A DNA stretch of 64,000 bases from contig NC_088776.1 of NCBI RefSeq assembly GCF_954871325.1, positions 6,517,985 to 6,581,984 of the forward strand, written 5' to 3'. The notes beneath the pieces are model-generated. The model had not been told where the DNA came from. It did no database searches and was given only the letters and a program-made list of their open reading frames with translations. Of this stretch, positions 25,001 through 36,800 are shown piece by piece. A program made the translations under genes and the position numbers. This stretch comes from Gordionus sp. m RMFG-2023 (taxonomy: Eukaryota; Nematomorpha; Gordioida; Chordodea; Parachordodidae). Position 1 is the first letter of the stretch, and every line of letters begins with the position of its first letter.

Positions 25001-28000
25001 TATAAATAAGTTATTATATTATAAAAGTTGAATGCCCAGAAAATGTTGGTCTTCATTATCTCAATCAAAGTTTCCGTCACATTGAAATCTCATCGCCAAA
25101 TCATCCTCAACATTATACGCTAAACCAGGAATGCATATGGCTAATCAAGGTGATGATCCAAATGGAAAAGTGTTTGATACATTTAAAATATTCTCTTAAA
25201 TAAAATTAAATTTCATTGATAAATGTTGGCTAGTGACTTTCCCCGTCGGACTAGTTGGGTTTTTTTTTAAAAATGTGTTTTTCATAAAATATCCAATTTA
25301 AAGATCTGCATATTCCGGCTCGTACCCGGCCCAAAAGGGCTTCGGGCCCATTTTTTAAAAAGGGCTTAGATGTTTAAATATGATATCATTCAATTTTGGG
25401 AAATAAGCTTATATATCTTAAAAAAAACTAGGTGCCAATATTTTTTATTTGTGGAATATTTTTTTTTACAATTAAAAAATGTTAAATTTTCTATATTTAA
25501 ATGAATTCGGGCCAAATCGGGTAGACAAATATTTTTTATTTCGGGTCGAATTTTTCTGGGACAGATGAAAAAAAAAATTTGTTCGGAATCGAACCGGACA
25601 AATTTTCTTAAAATGATTTAGGGCCTCGCCCGAAAATTTAGGCCAAAATACTTTTATTTAATAATAAAAAGTATGCCTCCATTTAAAAAAATTCTATTAA
25701 CCCTATCCCAACCTTAACCTCACTGGTCTCAATGTAGAATCAAACCAGGGTCTTGGGACCATTGTTAACTATCTAAACCCAGCTGCCATTCTAAAATTGA
25801 TTTCATATTATCACCGATGTATTTTGATATTTTCTCAAAGAAATAACATTTAAAAAATCAACACCTTACGGTGAAGAAAGTTACTAATTCATAATCGTCA
25901 AATCAATTCTAAATAAATAATATTTATTTCTTCTAAACCTGTTATATGAACAAGTGTATTTAAACTTAAATTAGGCCGATTGTGAAAATAGTACGAATGG
26001 ACGTCTCAAATTCATGTTTGTTAAATCGGCTCCTCTGCAATTACCACTATCTAAGGGAGGTGCTTGTGCCCATTGGATAGAAATAAAATATTCGAAGGAT
26101 TTAGGGTTAACCGGAGCACGGTATATCCAAAAAATATTTTTAAAGTGATAATTTCTTCGTGCTTTTTCTGGCAATGTGTTATTTTTTCAACCTTGAATCA
26201 TTTAATGAGCGAGTTTTTAAAAAATTTAAAAAATCATTTTACCAGGAATGTATTCTGTCATGTTTGGAAAATACCTAAGCAATGGATTTCAGACAATTTT
26301 TCCATGAACATTTAAAATTAATATAATTTATATTAAATTTTTCCATATATTTTGTATATAAATTATAAATGACTCGCAATTCATGAGATAGGTATTCTAA
26401 ACATGCTGGAATACATTTTCGGCAAAAATCAAAATTTTAAATTAAAAATAAACGCGCTCAATAAAACGATTTAAAGTTGATAAGAGTATAACACATTGAG
26501 GCTAACATATAGATATTATATACATATAATTATCAGAATATGTTCGAGCATTAATGTTCCCGACGCGATATATTCGGAGGAGGATACGCTGCTTCTAATA
26601 TTTGACTCTTCGAGCGAGATATCAAATTATGGAGGAAAAGGATTTCGAGCAAGAGTCTCAATTGGTAAATCGAAAATTCATAATAATCATATTAACCTAC
26701 CAACGCGCAGTAATTTTTATAGGCGAGGTAAAAATTATTAGGATAAACGTGAGATAATTTTAATCGGAGATCTGCATGATCCTTGGAAAATTTGAAGTGA
26801 AAAAATAAAATTAAACAGGGTGTAGTGTTAATAAACGGCCCAATTAAGATTTTAGCCAAAATAATATTATGTAAGCCTGGAAATTTAGCTTCTAGATGGG
26901 GTAGAAATGTTCGAACCTCTATTTGCCAAATCTCGAGGCTTACATAATTTTATTTAGGCTAAAATATTAATCAGGCCATTTTTAAAAATCTACTCAAACA
27001 ATTTAACAAAACTACTTTGAATAATTCATAATTTTTTTAAAATAAATGCAAACAAGTCAATAATTTTTTTGTGAAGGGAAAATCATGATCTTGCATTGTT
27101 CAGGGTTAAATAAAATGCGAAATTTTGGCCGGCGCCGAAAAAATATTTTGAACAACCCGGTTAATTTGCTTAAGTTGTCCGGCTCGTATTTTTAGCCCAA
27201 TCTTCTGGATGTTCTGAGCTGTATTAGATTTTTAATATCTAATTAGGGCCGACAAGATGGACTTTACTTAGGTGACAAATTCTCTACCTTCCCTTAAATT
27301 TTATTGGCTTTATTAAGCTTAGTATGGATTATATTTTTTTAAAATATATATAGATATATTTTCCTAAGACTTTTATTCCTACGGATGTTTTTGAGTCCTT
27401 TTAATCTCGTTATTATTTATAATATATTTTCTTTAATTTAAAAATCGTGAAATTTCGCATTATATTTTTGAAACACCAATCCAACATCAGATGGCCTATC
27501 TACTGTGTACTATAACACACATCAGGCTTTCGTCCAAATGTGAAATCTTTTTATTTAAATAAATTCACCATATGTGGCTTAGGCACCGGTTGTATTGATA
27601 TAATCGAAACGGGCTGGTCCCTAATTCGAATAAGTATTTAAAAAAAATTAATATAAAGATTTAAAATAAAATTGACATGAACAAATATTAAACTATTCGA
27701 TATTTTAAAAAACGTGGTTTTAGTTTGCGGGATCGACGTTGAAAGGATTCCAAAGCAAAATGTTTGCGATTGCGCACCCATTAAGGATAAATATCAGCCT
27801 GCACCGATATACCCAGAGGAAACATACAAACCCCCTAGGTTTCATCATGCTAAGAACAAGGATTGGATAAAAAAACCGAAATATAAACACCCGTATTACT
27901 CAAAAATTACAAGCAGACCAAATATTAAAAATAAAAATTATCGCATTAAAAGTCGTTGGAATAATCATTTTGAGAAACGTCATCGCCAAACCCAACCCCA

Positions 28001-30224
28001 TTTACATTTAAATGATGAAAACAATGGGTTTAGCCCAATCGGATACCGAAACGCTTATGATCAATTAAGTCAAAACAACTTCGATTATGATTACAACACG
28101 AATGATTTTCGATTTCCATACTATCATCCAATAAATCCGTATAGACTAAGTAGATATCCATTGCATTTTGGGCCTTATCCGTTTTATTATCCGCATGACC
28201 GGGCATCTAACAGTATGCCCTTTTATAAGCCTTCAGATTTTAGATATAATCCTTACCAACCATACTATTTCCCTAATATGATACCGTTACCTATGTACCC
28301 GGAGATCAGTTATTATAATAGCAACGGACAAAATAATTACATTCACGATCCATCTTATAATGCATACTATTCTGAGAATAATAGAAAGTATGATGGAAAT
28401 CCTTTGATTGATTACAGTAATTATATAAACACTTATGCTTTTAACAAAGTAACCAGCGCCAATTTTCTGCAATACCAATCGATAACCAATCCCAAATACA
28501 CCGATAATTATAGCGATTTGGCGCCTTTTAAAAGGCAGTTAAGTACTACTTTGTCATCTGTCGGCATCATCCCAAATTTCGAGCTGATAGATTTCATTAC
28601 TCACGACGAAAAGAAAGCCACGGTGACTTCCATCAACTCAAGGTATTACCATTCTCCAATCTCTAAAAACTTAAATAAATATCATAATAGTCGTGTTTTA
28701 GGTTTTGCGGAAAGTCAATTAGATGGTGTTTCAAATGACATTTTATATCCATTTTACGATGCGAATAATTTATATAATCACGCTAATACTGACACGGTTA
28801 TACGAAATAAAAGTAACGTTGCAAAATATTTGACAAGAAATAACTTCATAAATTTAGTGATTGATGGAAACACCGACGGGCCTAAAGAGCTCAGGCATTT
28901 ATTTAATCCTAACTCAATAGCATTAAGCATGCCATTAATATATAATTATAACTTGATAAAATCTCACAAAAACCCTCCACAACAAATGAGAATCGACGTA
29001 GTGGCGAAAAACCTCACACCCATCAATCAATTAGCGAAAAAATATCCAGGTTTCGTAAAATCTCCAAGGCTCAACTTTTCCTTGATACCATTGGGATATA
29101 GATCTACCCATACTAATAGAAGTAATAGAATCTAATAATTCCTAAAATTTCTAAGCAAAACTGAAAATTTTAATAGCTGAAAGTGAGGGGGTGGGAGAAG
29201 GGATGATTGAAAATTTATAATTTTTGACAAGTGAAGAATGATTTATGCAATCACTCATGCAAAATATTTTTTTTTTAAAAAAAAAACACGAATAATATCA
29301 TTTAAGAAGCACAACCTTTAAAAAATTCCAGCAATGATACGCATATTTGGGAATCATGGACAAAATGGTCACCTTGTACCGAACCATGCGGAGGTTGTGG
29401 GTTTAAATATAGGAGGAAGAAATGTTATTCGTGTCCTAAAGCACATCTGTAAGTTCCATTGGCTGATTTTTATCATTAAAATTTATGATATAACATGATT
29501 TTTGCGTCAACTATTCGATTTCATGAGCTAATGTATTAATGCGGGCAAATTATGGGGCCAACCCGGGATGTATGTTACTGGGTGCAAAAAAAAATATCCA
29601 ACAGCGAGGGTTAGATAATATTAAATAAATGGCATCATCTGGAATATCAGAGAGATTTTTAGATTTTGTGGTCATATATTTACTTTATAAAACAACAGCA
29701 ATAAGTGAATGAATATTTAGCTTTAATTAGGCAATAGGTCTTTAGGGATGGGAGAATTAGCAATTATAAAAGAGATAATAATGTTAAGATATAAATTTTA
29801 AAAAAATATATAAAAATGAACAGACATTATATTTCTAAGCCTAAAATTACCTCCTTAGTCTTTGAGGAATTTCTTAATGATCATTCAATAAATAAAAAAT
29901 ATTCGACACGAGATTTCTATTAAATCTAATATATATAGCTCTCAAACCCAATATCTCCCGTGTAATTTAAAAATTTGCGATATTACAAAAGAATACTATT
30001 GTTGGCATCCTGTCCCAAAGTAATATTGAAAAATTAATGAATATTTTGTATTAAATGCCGAGAATTATCAATGTTATCAATTTTCAATTTTATATAACAG
30101 CCAGAGAATCTATGGAGAAAACTATATAAGAGGCCTATTCAAGGAATGTCTAAAACCGACTCCGTGTTGCAAAGGTTACTACACGAAGAACGTAACAAAT
30201 TGTGTAAAAATTGACAATCAATGA
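19085..30224 (+). CDS. Astacin-like secreted pseudo-protease (EGF-CUB-TSP1)
   Basis: Exons: 19085-19162, 19984-20112, 20945-21125, 21399-21522, 21644-21713, 22057-22155, 22661-22756, 23029-23095 (less certain), 23677-23802, 25028-25149, 25975-26120, 26537-26664, 27724-29121, 29310-29448, 30101-30224; phases close to 1008 residues. Order: signal peptide (MLIASIQFLIVVITIIHS), propeptide with FEGD, RTKR cleavage site before Asn104, astacin domain (CRSYIGRVGGQQKV), EGF, CUB, a 465-residue Tyr/Asn/Pro-rich segment, then TSP1 (WTKWSPCTEPCGG). This is the architecture of the nematode NAS EGF-CUB-TSP1 group. The zinc motif is altered: first His is Lys200, catalytic Glu is Val201, the Glu after the third His is Thr211, and the Met-turn Tyr is Ile256; His204 and His210 remain. 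Proteolysis is therefore unlikely, though the flanks are well conserved. About 20 residues after the Met-turn are missing or on an unseen exon. Confidence 0.9.
19696..19931. mobile_element. Hairpin MITE in pseudo-astacin intron 1
   Basis: About 236 bp. The left arm GATAGTTTAATAGGTTACCC followed by GCAGTAGGTTTTGAATTTTA pairs with the right arm AAATTCAAAACCTACTCCGT and AACCTATTAAACTATCG. The centre contains a small hairpin CATAGGTGTATAATACACCTATA-like core near 19820. It ends 53 bp before exon 2. Confidence 0.75.
20478..20835. mobile_element. TGTTATTTTTT-family MITE
   Basis: Long inverted repeat. The left arm (20478-20600) begins TTGGCAACGTGTTATTTTTT and runs through AAATCATTTTTTTGAGTGCG; the right arm (20755-20835) ends CGCTCAAAAAATAACACATT. 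It fills much of the intron between exons 2 and 3 of the pseudo-astacin gene. Shared with 26163-26512. Confidence 0.75.
22255..22457. mobile_element. TAGTGTTGTT-family MITE
   Basis: About 200 bp from TAGTGTTGTTGTCGATTTTT to GGGTTTCTTAACAACACTA, with the internal AGATAGATGTCCAAGCATTT block. It lies in the intron between the zinc-motif exon and the Met-turn exon of the pseudo-astacin gene. Confidence 0.85.
23340..23600. repeat. AT-rich dispersed or palindromic repeat
   Basis: Contains TTTGCTCAAAATTTTGAGCAAAA, a local palindrome near 23548-23570, and several GATCTTC/GAAGAT blocks that recur at 20216-20480 in an earlier intron. No termini or coding capacity were seen. Confidence 0.35.
25303..25640. 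mobile_element. Degenerate GGCCCGGG-type hAT-like terminal repeat
   Basis: A GC-spiked stretch in an AT-rich intron: GGCTCGTACCCGGCCCAAAA at the left and GGGCCTCGCCCGAAAATT at the right, with CGGGCCAAATCGGGTAGAC and TCGGGTCGAAT in between. Related GC-spiked stretches occur at 32955-33095, 34780-34945 and 44370-44600. Probably decayed non-autonomous DNA transposons; the exact family is uncertain. Confidence 0.45.
26163..26512. mobile_element. TGTTATTTTTT-family MITE filling a CUB intron
   Basis: The left arm starts CTGGCAATGTGTTATTTTTT, the right arm ends AGTATAACACATTGAGGC. Inner arms TTTACCAGGAATGTATTCTG and GGAATACATTTTCGGCAAAA also pair. The host intron is 26121-26536, so the MITE makes up about 350 of its 416 nt. 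Confidence 0.8.
26823..27013. mobile_element. TAGTGTTGTT-family MITE
   Basis: About 190 bp starting TAGTGTTAATAAACGGCCCA and ending AATTTAACAAAACTA, with TTAGCCAAAATAATATTATG and its inverted partner. It lies in the pseudo-astacin intron before the Tyr-rich exon. Confidence 0.75.
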
Positions 30225-30809
30225 AGCATATTCATATTTATAAATGATAATAAATTATTATTATTAGATTTATAATACTATTGTAAAATATGTATAGATG
30301 TTCTGGATTTGCGTATTTTGCAGCTATAACAGAACGGATTATTTATGTTGCTTAATAAATGAATAAGGATGTCCTTAAAGAGGACTGGAAGCTTATACTA
30401 CTCTCTTTATAATATAGTGTCCAATATATATTCAAAAAATAATTTTATATATCATCAGTTTTCTTTTTAGTATTTAAAGTTACAAATTTGAAGATAAAGT
30501 AGTTCTTAATTAAATTGAACCCGTAATTAAGCGCTTGTCAAATTATTTTTTATATACAAGGGCTTTCAGTTCATATTTTAAGAAAATGATAAAATATGAT
30601 TTTTTAAAAAATATTATATAACATTTACAAACTATGAATATATTTATTTTAATTAGATAATAATCTAGACTAATATATTATAATTTATGATAATCGGATG
30701 AATTTGAATACGTTACGAATATAATGTGACATGAGATCAATAATTCAACTACATACGTTCGTCAATTATCCTAAATCAGAAAACGCCAGTCAAAATTAGA
30801 CATTTAACA
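30225..30809. other. Tail-to-tail intergenic region
   Basis: 585 bp between the stop codon of the pseudo-astacin gene and the stop codon of the minus-strand F-box/WD gene. It contains the polyadenylation signal at 30249 and otherwise plain AT-rich sequence. Confidence 0.8.
30249..30254 (+). promoter_or_regulatory. AATAAA polyadenylation signal
   Basis: Canonical signal 25 nt after the pseudo-astacin stop codon at 30222-30224. The next AATAAA lies about 100 nt further on. Confidence 0.55.
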
Positions 30810-33800
30810 TTAACTCTTACAAGAAAATTTGTAAATAATAACACCGAGAGGGGTGGTCAGTGACAACAACACATAATTAGAGTCGAAAAGTGAGATATCC
30901 ATTCCGGTAATGTATATGGCTCCGTGCTTCTCCATAGTTTCGAGCGGAATCGACTTGAATTCTTCCCTAAAATTTAGCTTTTTCGCGAAACAGGGTTCTT
31001 TGATATCCCACTCCCTGAGATTTCGTTCGGTATCTTCCAGGTAATAAAGCAGGACCCAGCCGCCCGAAGTGGCCAAACAAAGAAGACTACCCTTGAGGGT
31101 TAGAGTAACGATAGTGTCGTTTTGCACGTTGTAAGGGAGCTTGGAAGCGGCTCTGAATTGCCTGTAAGCTATTCCCGTTTCGTTTTGATCTTGCAAACTC
31201 ATTTGGCTGATTTGAGTAGCTTGATTATATTGAGTTTGCATTGTTTGGGTAGACTTAGGAGCTGCGATAACGCTAACGGAAACGAGTAATTTAAGGTTGG
31301 CGGCCAGCACAGAGTTGGATTTAAAGGCAAAATTCCAAGGGGCGGCATAGTAGCAAGCACCAAATGGTAACGATTGTTGATAGGAATGAAAGCCCATGGT
31401 TAAGGAATGATAACACTCGAATCCTGTCAAGGCATAATTGCTACTGGAGGTGTAAAGGTCCTCACCAAAAGTAAGAGACCAGAGTTTAAGTTCTAGCGAG
31501 ACGGAGGCCGTAGCCAGGGTACCGTTCCAGTAAGCCGTATGAACTATCTCGCTGCCATGTGCTCTAAGAAACCGCTCCATCCTAGCAGGAGCAAGTTCAG
31601 TTGGCCCTATTAAAGAGTTCAAAGAAGTATTGTTGCTAAGGGGAGATCGAGATTTCGGGCGGAATTGAGGTTGTTCCCAAATGCTTAAAAAACCGTTCCT
31701 AAAACCAACGCAAAAATAGTAAAGGGGGAGGAAAGGAGGTGCTTGACAGGGTCCAAGCAAACATAGAGTAGTCATGAAAGGGGCCTGACCCTCGACCGAA
31801 CCAAATGGATGGGTTAAAGTGAAAGCCTGAATGGAATCGACTCGTTCCAAATCAACGGTGGAACAAACTTTTATAATGTTATCCTGGGCTATAGAAACCA
31901 AGATTAAAGGTTCAGGTGCATGAGCGTGATGATCGAAAATAAAAGGGTTCAGAATAATCATATCTCTAATAGCTCCGCTTTGATGCTTCACCAAAATGGC
32001 GGTACATTTCGTCTTAGTCACATGACTAGGATCATCATGACACTTAGTTATTTCGGGCTCAAATGGCGTACGATTAGTCGTGATTTCCCACTGGCATATT
32101 GCTCCAGATTCGTGCCCCGATATTAAATAGTTGTGATTGACTAGCGCTCTCGTGACATGATCTATTTGTTTAATTAGCCTAATTCGATCATCTAGAGGAG
32201 GATCAATGGATGGAATAGATTGGTTTTTAATAATAGGTTGCAGTGTTTTGTATTTCCATGATAGTAACTTTCGCTGAGAGTACCACGAAGCATAAAGAGT
32301 TTGCCAATAGAGGTTATATGTTTGAATAGAAGAGGATTCTTGCTCCATGTATCTGTAAAAACATTGTTTACAAAGAAGTTATGAGATAGTTGTGTATTAA
32401 ACTTTTATAAAGATGCTATACCAAAAAATTTTATGAAGGTTACATTATATTAAAGTTAAGCTAAAACAATACCATAGCGTTCTAGCGCCTAATTAACAGA
32501 TATCAAGCCAACGAGTGTTTCCTGTAGCAAGAATATGGTAATTTCTAGCGTTTGCAGATTAAAAATAAGATGGTCTGCTAACTAGTTTGACTGCATAACG
32601 CCCAATTTCTCAAAAGCTAGAATTCCCTGGTATACTCCAGCCAATAGAAAATTAAACAAAAGGATAGATAGTTAAACTTATATTACCTGACATAATAGTG
32701 GGTAAAAGGTAAAAAATAAAGCCTCCTTTCTTTAAAAAAATTCCTTCGGATCATTTAATAACTCATTATTCAAAAAACAAAATATCGAATCATATATGAT
32801 ATTCATGAGTCAATAATTCAAGGCACCGATCCAAACATCAAAAAAATTAATTATATAACTTTATCGAAAGCGTGAGATATCAGAGTTGTTAGGGCACTCT
32901 TTTTAAAAGGAGCTAACTCCCGCTCTTATAACTTGAAAAGATAGATATCGGAGTTAGAGATCTGCAAAGTTAGGCTTGGCCCGTACCTCGAGCCCTAATT
33001 ATATTTTAAATAATCGGTTTCGGGCCGGGCCTAATATTTAAAAAAAATTTTGGACCAGGTCGGGTGGGACTTTGGAAATTTTTTTTAAATATATCTGTTA
33101 TGGATGTTAGGATTTTAGATTGTCAACTCAAAAACAATATTGGCTTTGGTCAAGTCATCCACCGTGTTTATCCCAATCGTTACCAATACCCTAGGCATGT
33201 TCGGAAGTGATGCTCTCAATTAAATCATATAGGAAAAAAAATGAGGTAGATCTCAGGGGACTCCAATGAAATTTTACCTTCGTCAGCAGATTTCCCTGAA
33301 AATCTGCCGGTCCACTGGGGTGATTTGTACCCTTTTTTTAAACATTTTATTAAAAATTTTTTTTATCCCATTTCTCTTTTATACATACATATTTTTTAAT
33401 TCATTTTTTATATATTATTAGTTTTTTTAATTATAATTCGTAAATGAAAAATTGGTGAAAATTTGTTATTTTATATAATAAAAAAAAATATGATAAAATA
33501 AAAATATATAAAAGCCTAAAAAAAAGGTAAATTATTTTTTTTTGTTTCCGCGGTTTATAAATTAGTTTATTTTATTTGTGTGTGAATATTAATAAAATAA
33601 AATAAAGAGTCCGAATTGTGAGTAACATTTTAAAAATTGTGTGTAATAAATCTTAAAATAAAAAAAATATACTTTCTTATAATGCCGATTCATTAAATTA
33701 ACAAAATTAATTCCTATTGACCAAAGCCAATATTATTTTTGAGTTGACAATCAAATAAAATCCTTACATCCATAACACGCCCCCCCCCCATTAAAATAAG

Positions 33801-36800
33801 CGAAATCCTCCACCCTCACTATCGCCTAGAATTTCTTCTAATTCTTCATCCGTCATGAGGAAATTTAACATATTGTCCCATTCCTGGCTTCCTCCCAACT
33901 CTGGTACCCCCACCGGTTCTCTGAATATCTCCCATGAGTCGCGCCATTAGAAATGGGAATGAGGAGGCAGAATACAGAGTACGATCTCCGATTCGATTAG
34001 TAGCAGTGACAAATACTAGACCGATAGCTGAGATAGTAGGCCAGAGGGCGGACACGCTGCGACAAACTGGAAAATTACCAGAAGCGACCCCGCCATCTAT
34101 AGTCGAATCGAGAGTAATGCAATGGCCCCTTATAGACATCTCTGGGGGAACATCGAACGGAAATCAGCAGGGGGAGACTATTATCGTAAACGTAGGGACC
34201 GGAGAGGCGCAGGAAATAGACCAGGACTCAAGGGAGGTATTCAGAGGACCGGTGGGGGTACCAGAGTTGGGAGGAAGCCAGGAATGGGACAATATGTTAG
34301 ATTTCCTCATGACGAATGAAGAAGAAGAAATTCTAGTGAGGATGGAGGATTTGGCTTATCCTAATGGGGGGGGCGTGTTATGGATGTTAGGATTTTTGAT
34401 TGTCAACTCAAAAACAATATTGGCTTTGGTCAAGTCATCCTATAGAAATTAATTCTGTTAATTTAATGAATCGGCATTATAGTAAAAGAAAGTATATTTT
34501 TTTTATTTTAAGAAAAAATTTATTATTAATAAATGAATATTTATTTTTAAAAAATAAATATATAAAAGCCTAAAAAAATGGTAAATTATTATTTTGTTTC
34601 CGCGGTTTATAAATTATTATACATTAGTTTATCTTATTTGTGTCTTGTGTGAATTATATTTTAATATTAATAAAATAAAATAAAATAGAGTCCTAATTGT
34701 GAGTAACATTTAAAAAATTGTGTAATAAATTTAAAAATAACTAAATTTGATTTTATTTATTGAAACTAAACGACATATTGAGTAACTATAAAAATTAATT
34801 TCTATATTTAAATAAATTCGGGCCGGGCCGGTAAATTTTTTTAAAAAAATTTCGGGTTCAGACCGGGCGGCAAAATTTTCATAAAAAAATTTAAATTCGG
34901 GCCGGGCCTGCCAAAACTTTTTTAAAAAAAATTTCGGGTCATATAAAGGGGTGCATAATGGGGCGCAGACTATGGTGAGATGGAGATAAAGGATACAAGA
35001 GTGTGGGCAAGGAATTAACGATACTGGATGATAGTGTAGGGTGGGATAGGGCTGCGGCATCCAGTAAACTGAGAGAAGTTGTGATGATAATGATTCATGC
35101 TGGGCATCAGGGAGTTGAAAGAATGAAACAGTGGGGCCACAATATGTATAGTGGCCAGGAATGAATGAAGAAATTTAAAGGCTGGATAGGCAATGTATAG
35201 TGTATCTGGGCTATACCCTTGAGGGATAAAAAGAGTACGTGACCGAAAGCGTCAGGCCGTGGGAAAGAGTACATGTGGATAAAGAGTATTTCCTCGTGGT
35301 AGATGCATAGTCCAAGTTGATGGAGTCTGAGGTTATGAGAGGATTGACCAGGCAAATTGTCAGAAAATTGAAAAATTTATGAGAAGATCGGAGTGGCAGG
35401 TGTTCGTGTCCGATGGAGGTTCGGCTTTTAGTAGTGAAGGGCTCACGAAACTTGTGCTGGCACAATCTTATAATCAGAGCTCGAATGGGCGGGGCGAGAG
35501 CATGGTGGGAGTGGTAAAGAGTTGGTTGAGGAAGGCAAAATATAGAGAAGGTGAGATATGGGTGTCGGTGGCTTATTATAATATTAGCCAGAAAGGAGGA
35601 GAGTTGTTGCCATCAGAAATGTTTTTGGAGTAGAACTTGGATTGGGTTGGATGTATTGAGGTCAGGAAATGAGAAGGGAGTGGAGATTGAACAAAAAAAA
35701 TGATTGAAAGTTTGAAGTGGGTCAGACAGTGTGGGCAAGGTTGTATGGAAGTGAAAAGAAATGCGAGTGGAGAGTGGTGATAAAAAAAATGAGGAATGTT
35801 ACACCGTATAAGATTTCCGGATAGGAGAATGGGGGTCAGACATGCTGAATAGCTGAGAAGTGGAATGGAATCAGGAGGTAAAGGTTGGAGATGATATGGC
35901 AGTGAATGGCCTGGGATATAATAGAACAGAGGCGGTCGTGGTCCGAAGCTGTGGGGCTAGAGGTGAAAGCACAGTTAGTGACCTGTAGTTATAAAAAATT
36001 CTTTGTTGCTGACTAGCTGAGGAGGGGAATAGAACCAGGTCGGTGGTGGTCCAGAGGAGAAAGGGCTGTGAATGGCCCGGAGTTATCGCTTTCCCAATAA
36101 ATTTAACGAGATTTTAGATGGATAATATAACTTCCCCTTTGAGCCGAATAGTGGAGACAGTGGGTTTGGTTTGGAGAGAAGAAATAGAACGGGAATGGAG
36201 GCAGCTGTTTGATGTTTTAAGTGTGGGATGGAAAGGTATTTTAGGAGGGAATGTCAGCAGATGGGGTTACTATGAAGAATAGCTGAGGTCATCGTAGGTA
36301 CTAGGAGTGAGAGCCTTGGCATCGTGGAGGTTCTGGGCATGAGGAGTTCCTGCTGAAAATAGATGCCCAGGTACTCGAGGAATTATTCCGACCATAGGAC
36401 ACAGGATCCCTCCCCCCACCAGCAAGAGACTTGGGATTGGGAAGGGTGTGCTTTTTTAAAATCTTTATCATGTTTTTGCTTATGCGCAATTTGGTTTTAT
36501 TGATCATAAGACTCATGGTGAGTCTTGTTATATTATTTGAAGCCATAAAAAATATAAATTTTCATCTGATAAACCACTATGCCTTCCCCTGCAAAACCTG
36601 TTTAATAATACTAAAAAAATCACACAACAGGATTACTAAAATGAAGAGGGGTATATTTGGAGGTGAAAAGCAAGGGAAAATTTCCTTCTGCCCTTAAAAG
36701 CTTGCCTGTTTTTGCAGGTATCCTCAGCTATAATAAAAAAAAATTCCCCACCCTCACTTCCCACAAAAGTGTATATAATATATCACTATATACAAAAATT

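Noticed and set aside
27714-27723. Independent gene starting at 27714
   Set aside because: The frame is an internal exon: TTTTAG at 27718-27723 is an acceptor and the phase matches the preceding CUB exon.
35107-35465. Minus-strand open frames over 35107-35465
   Set aside because: They are antisense to the integrase remnant of the LTR fossil and show no family similarity.
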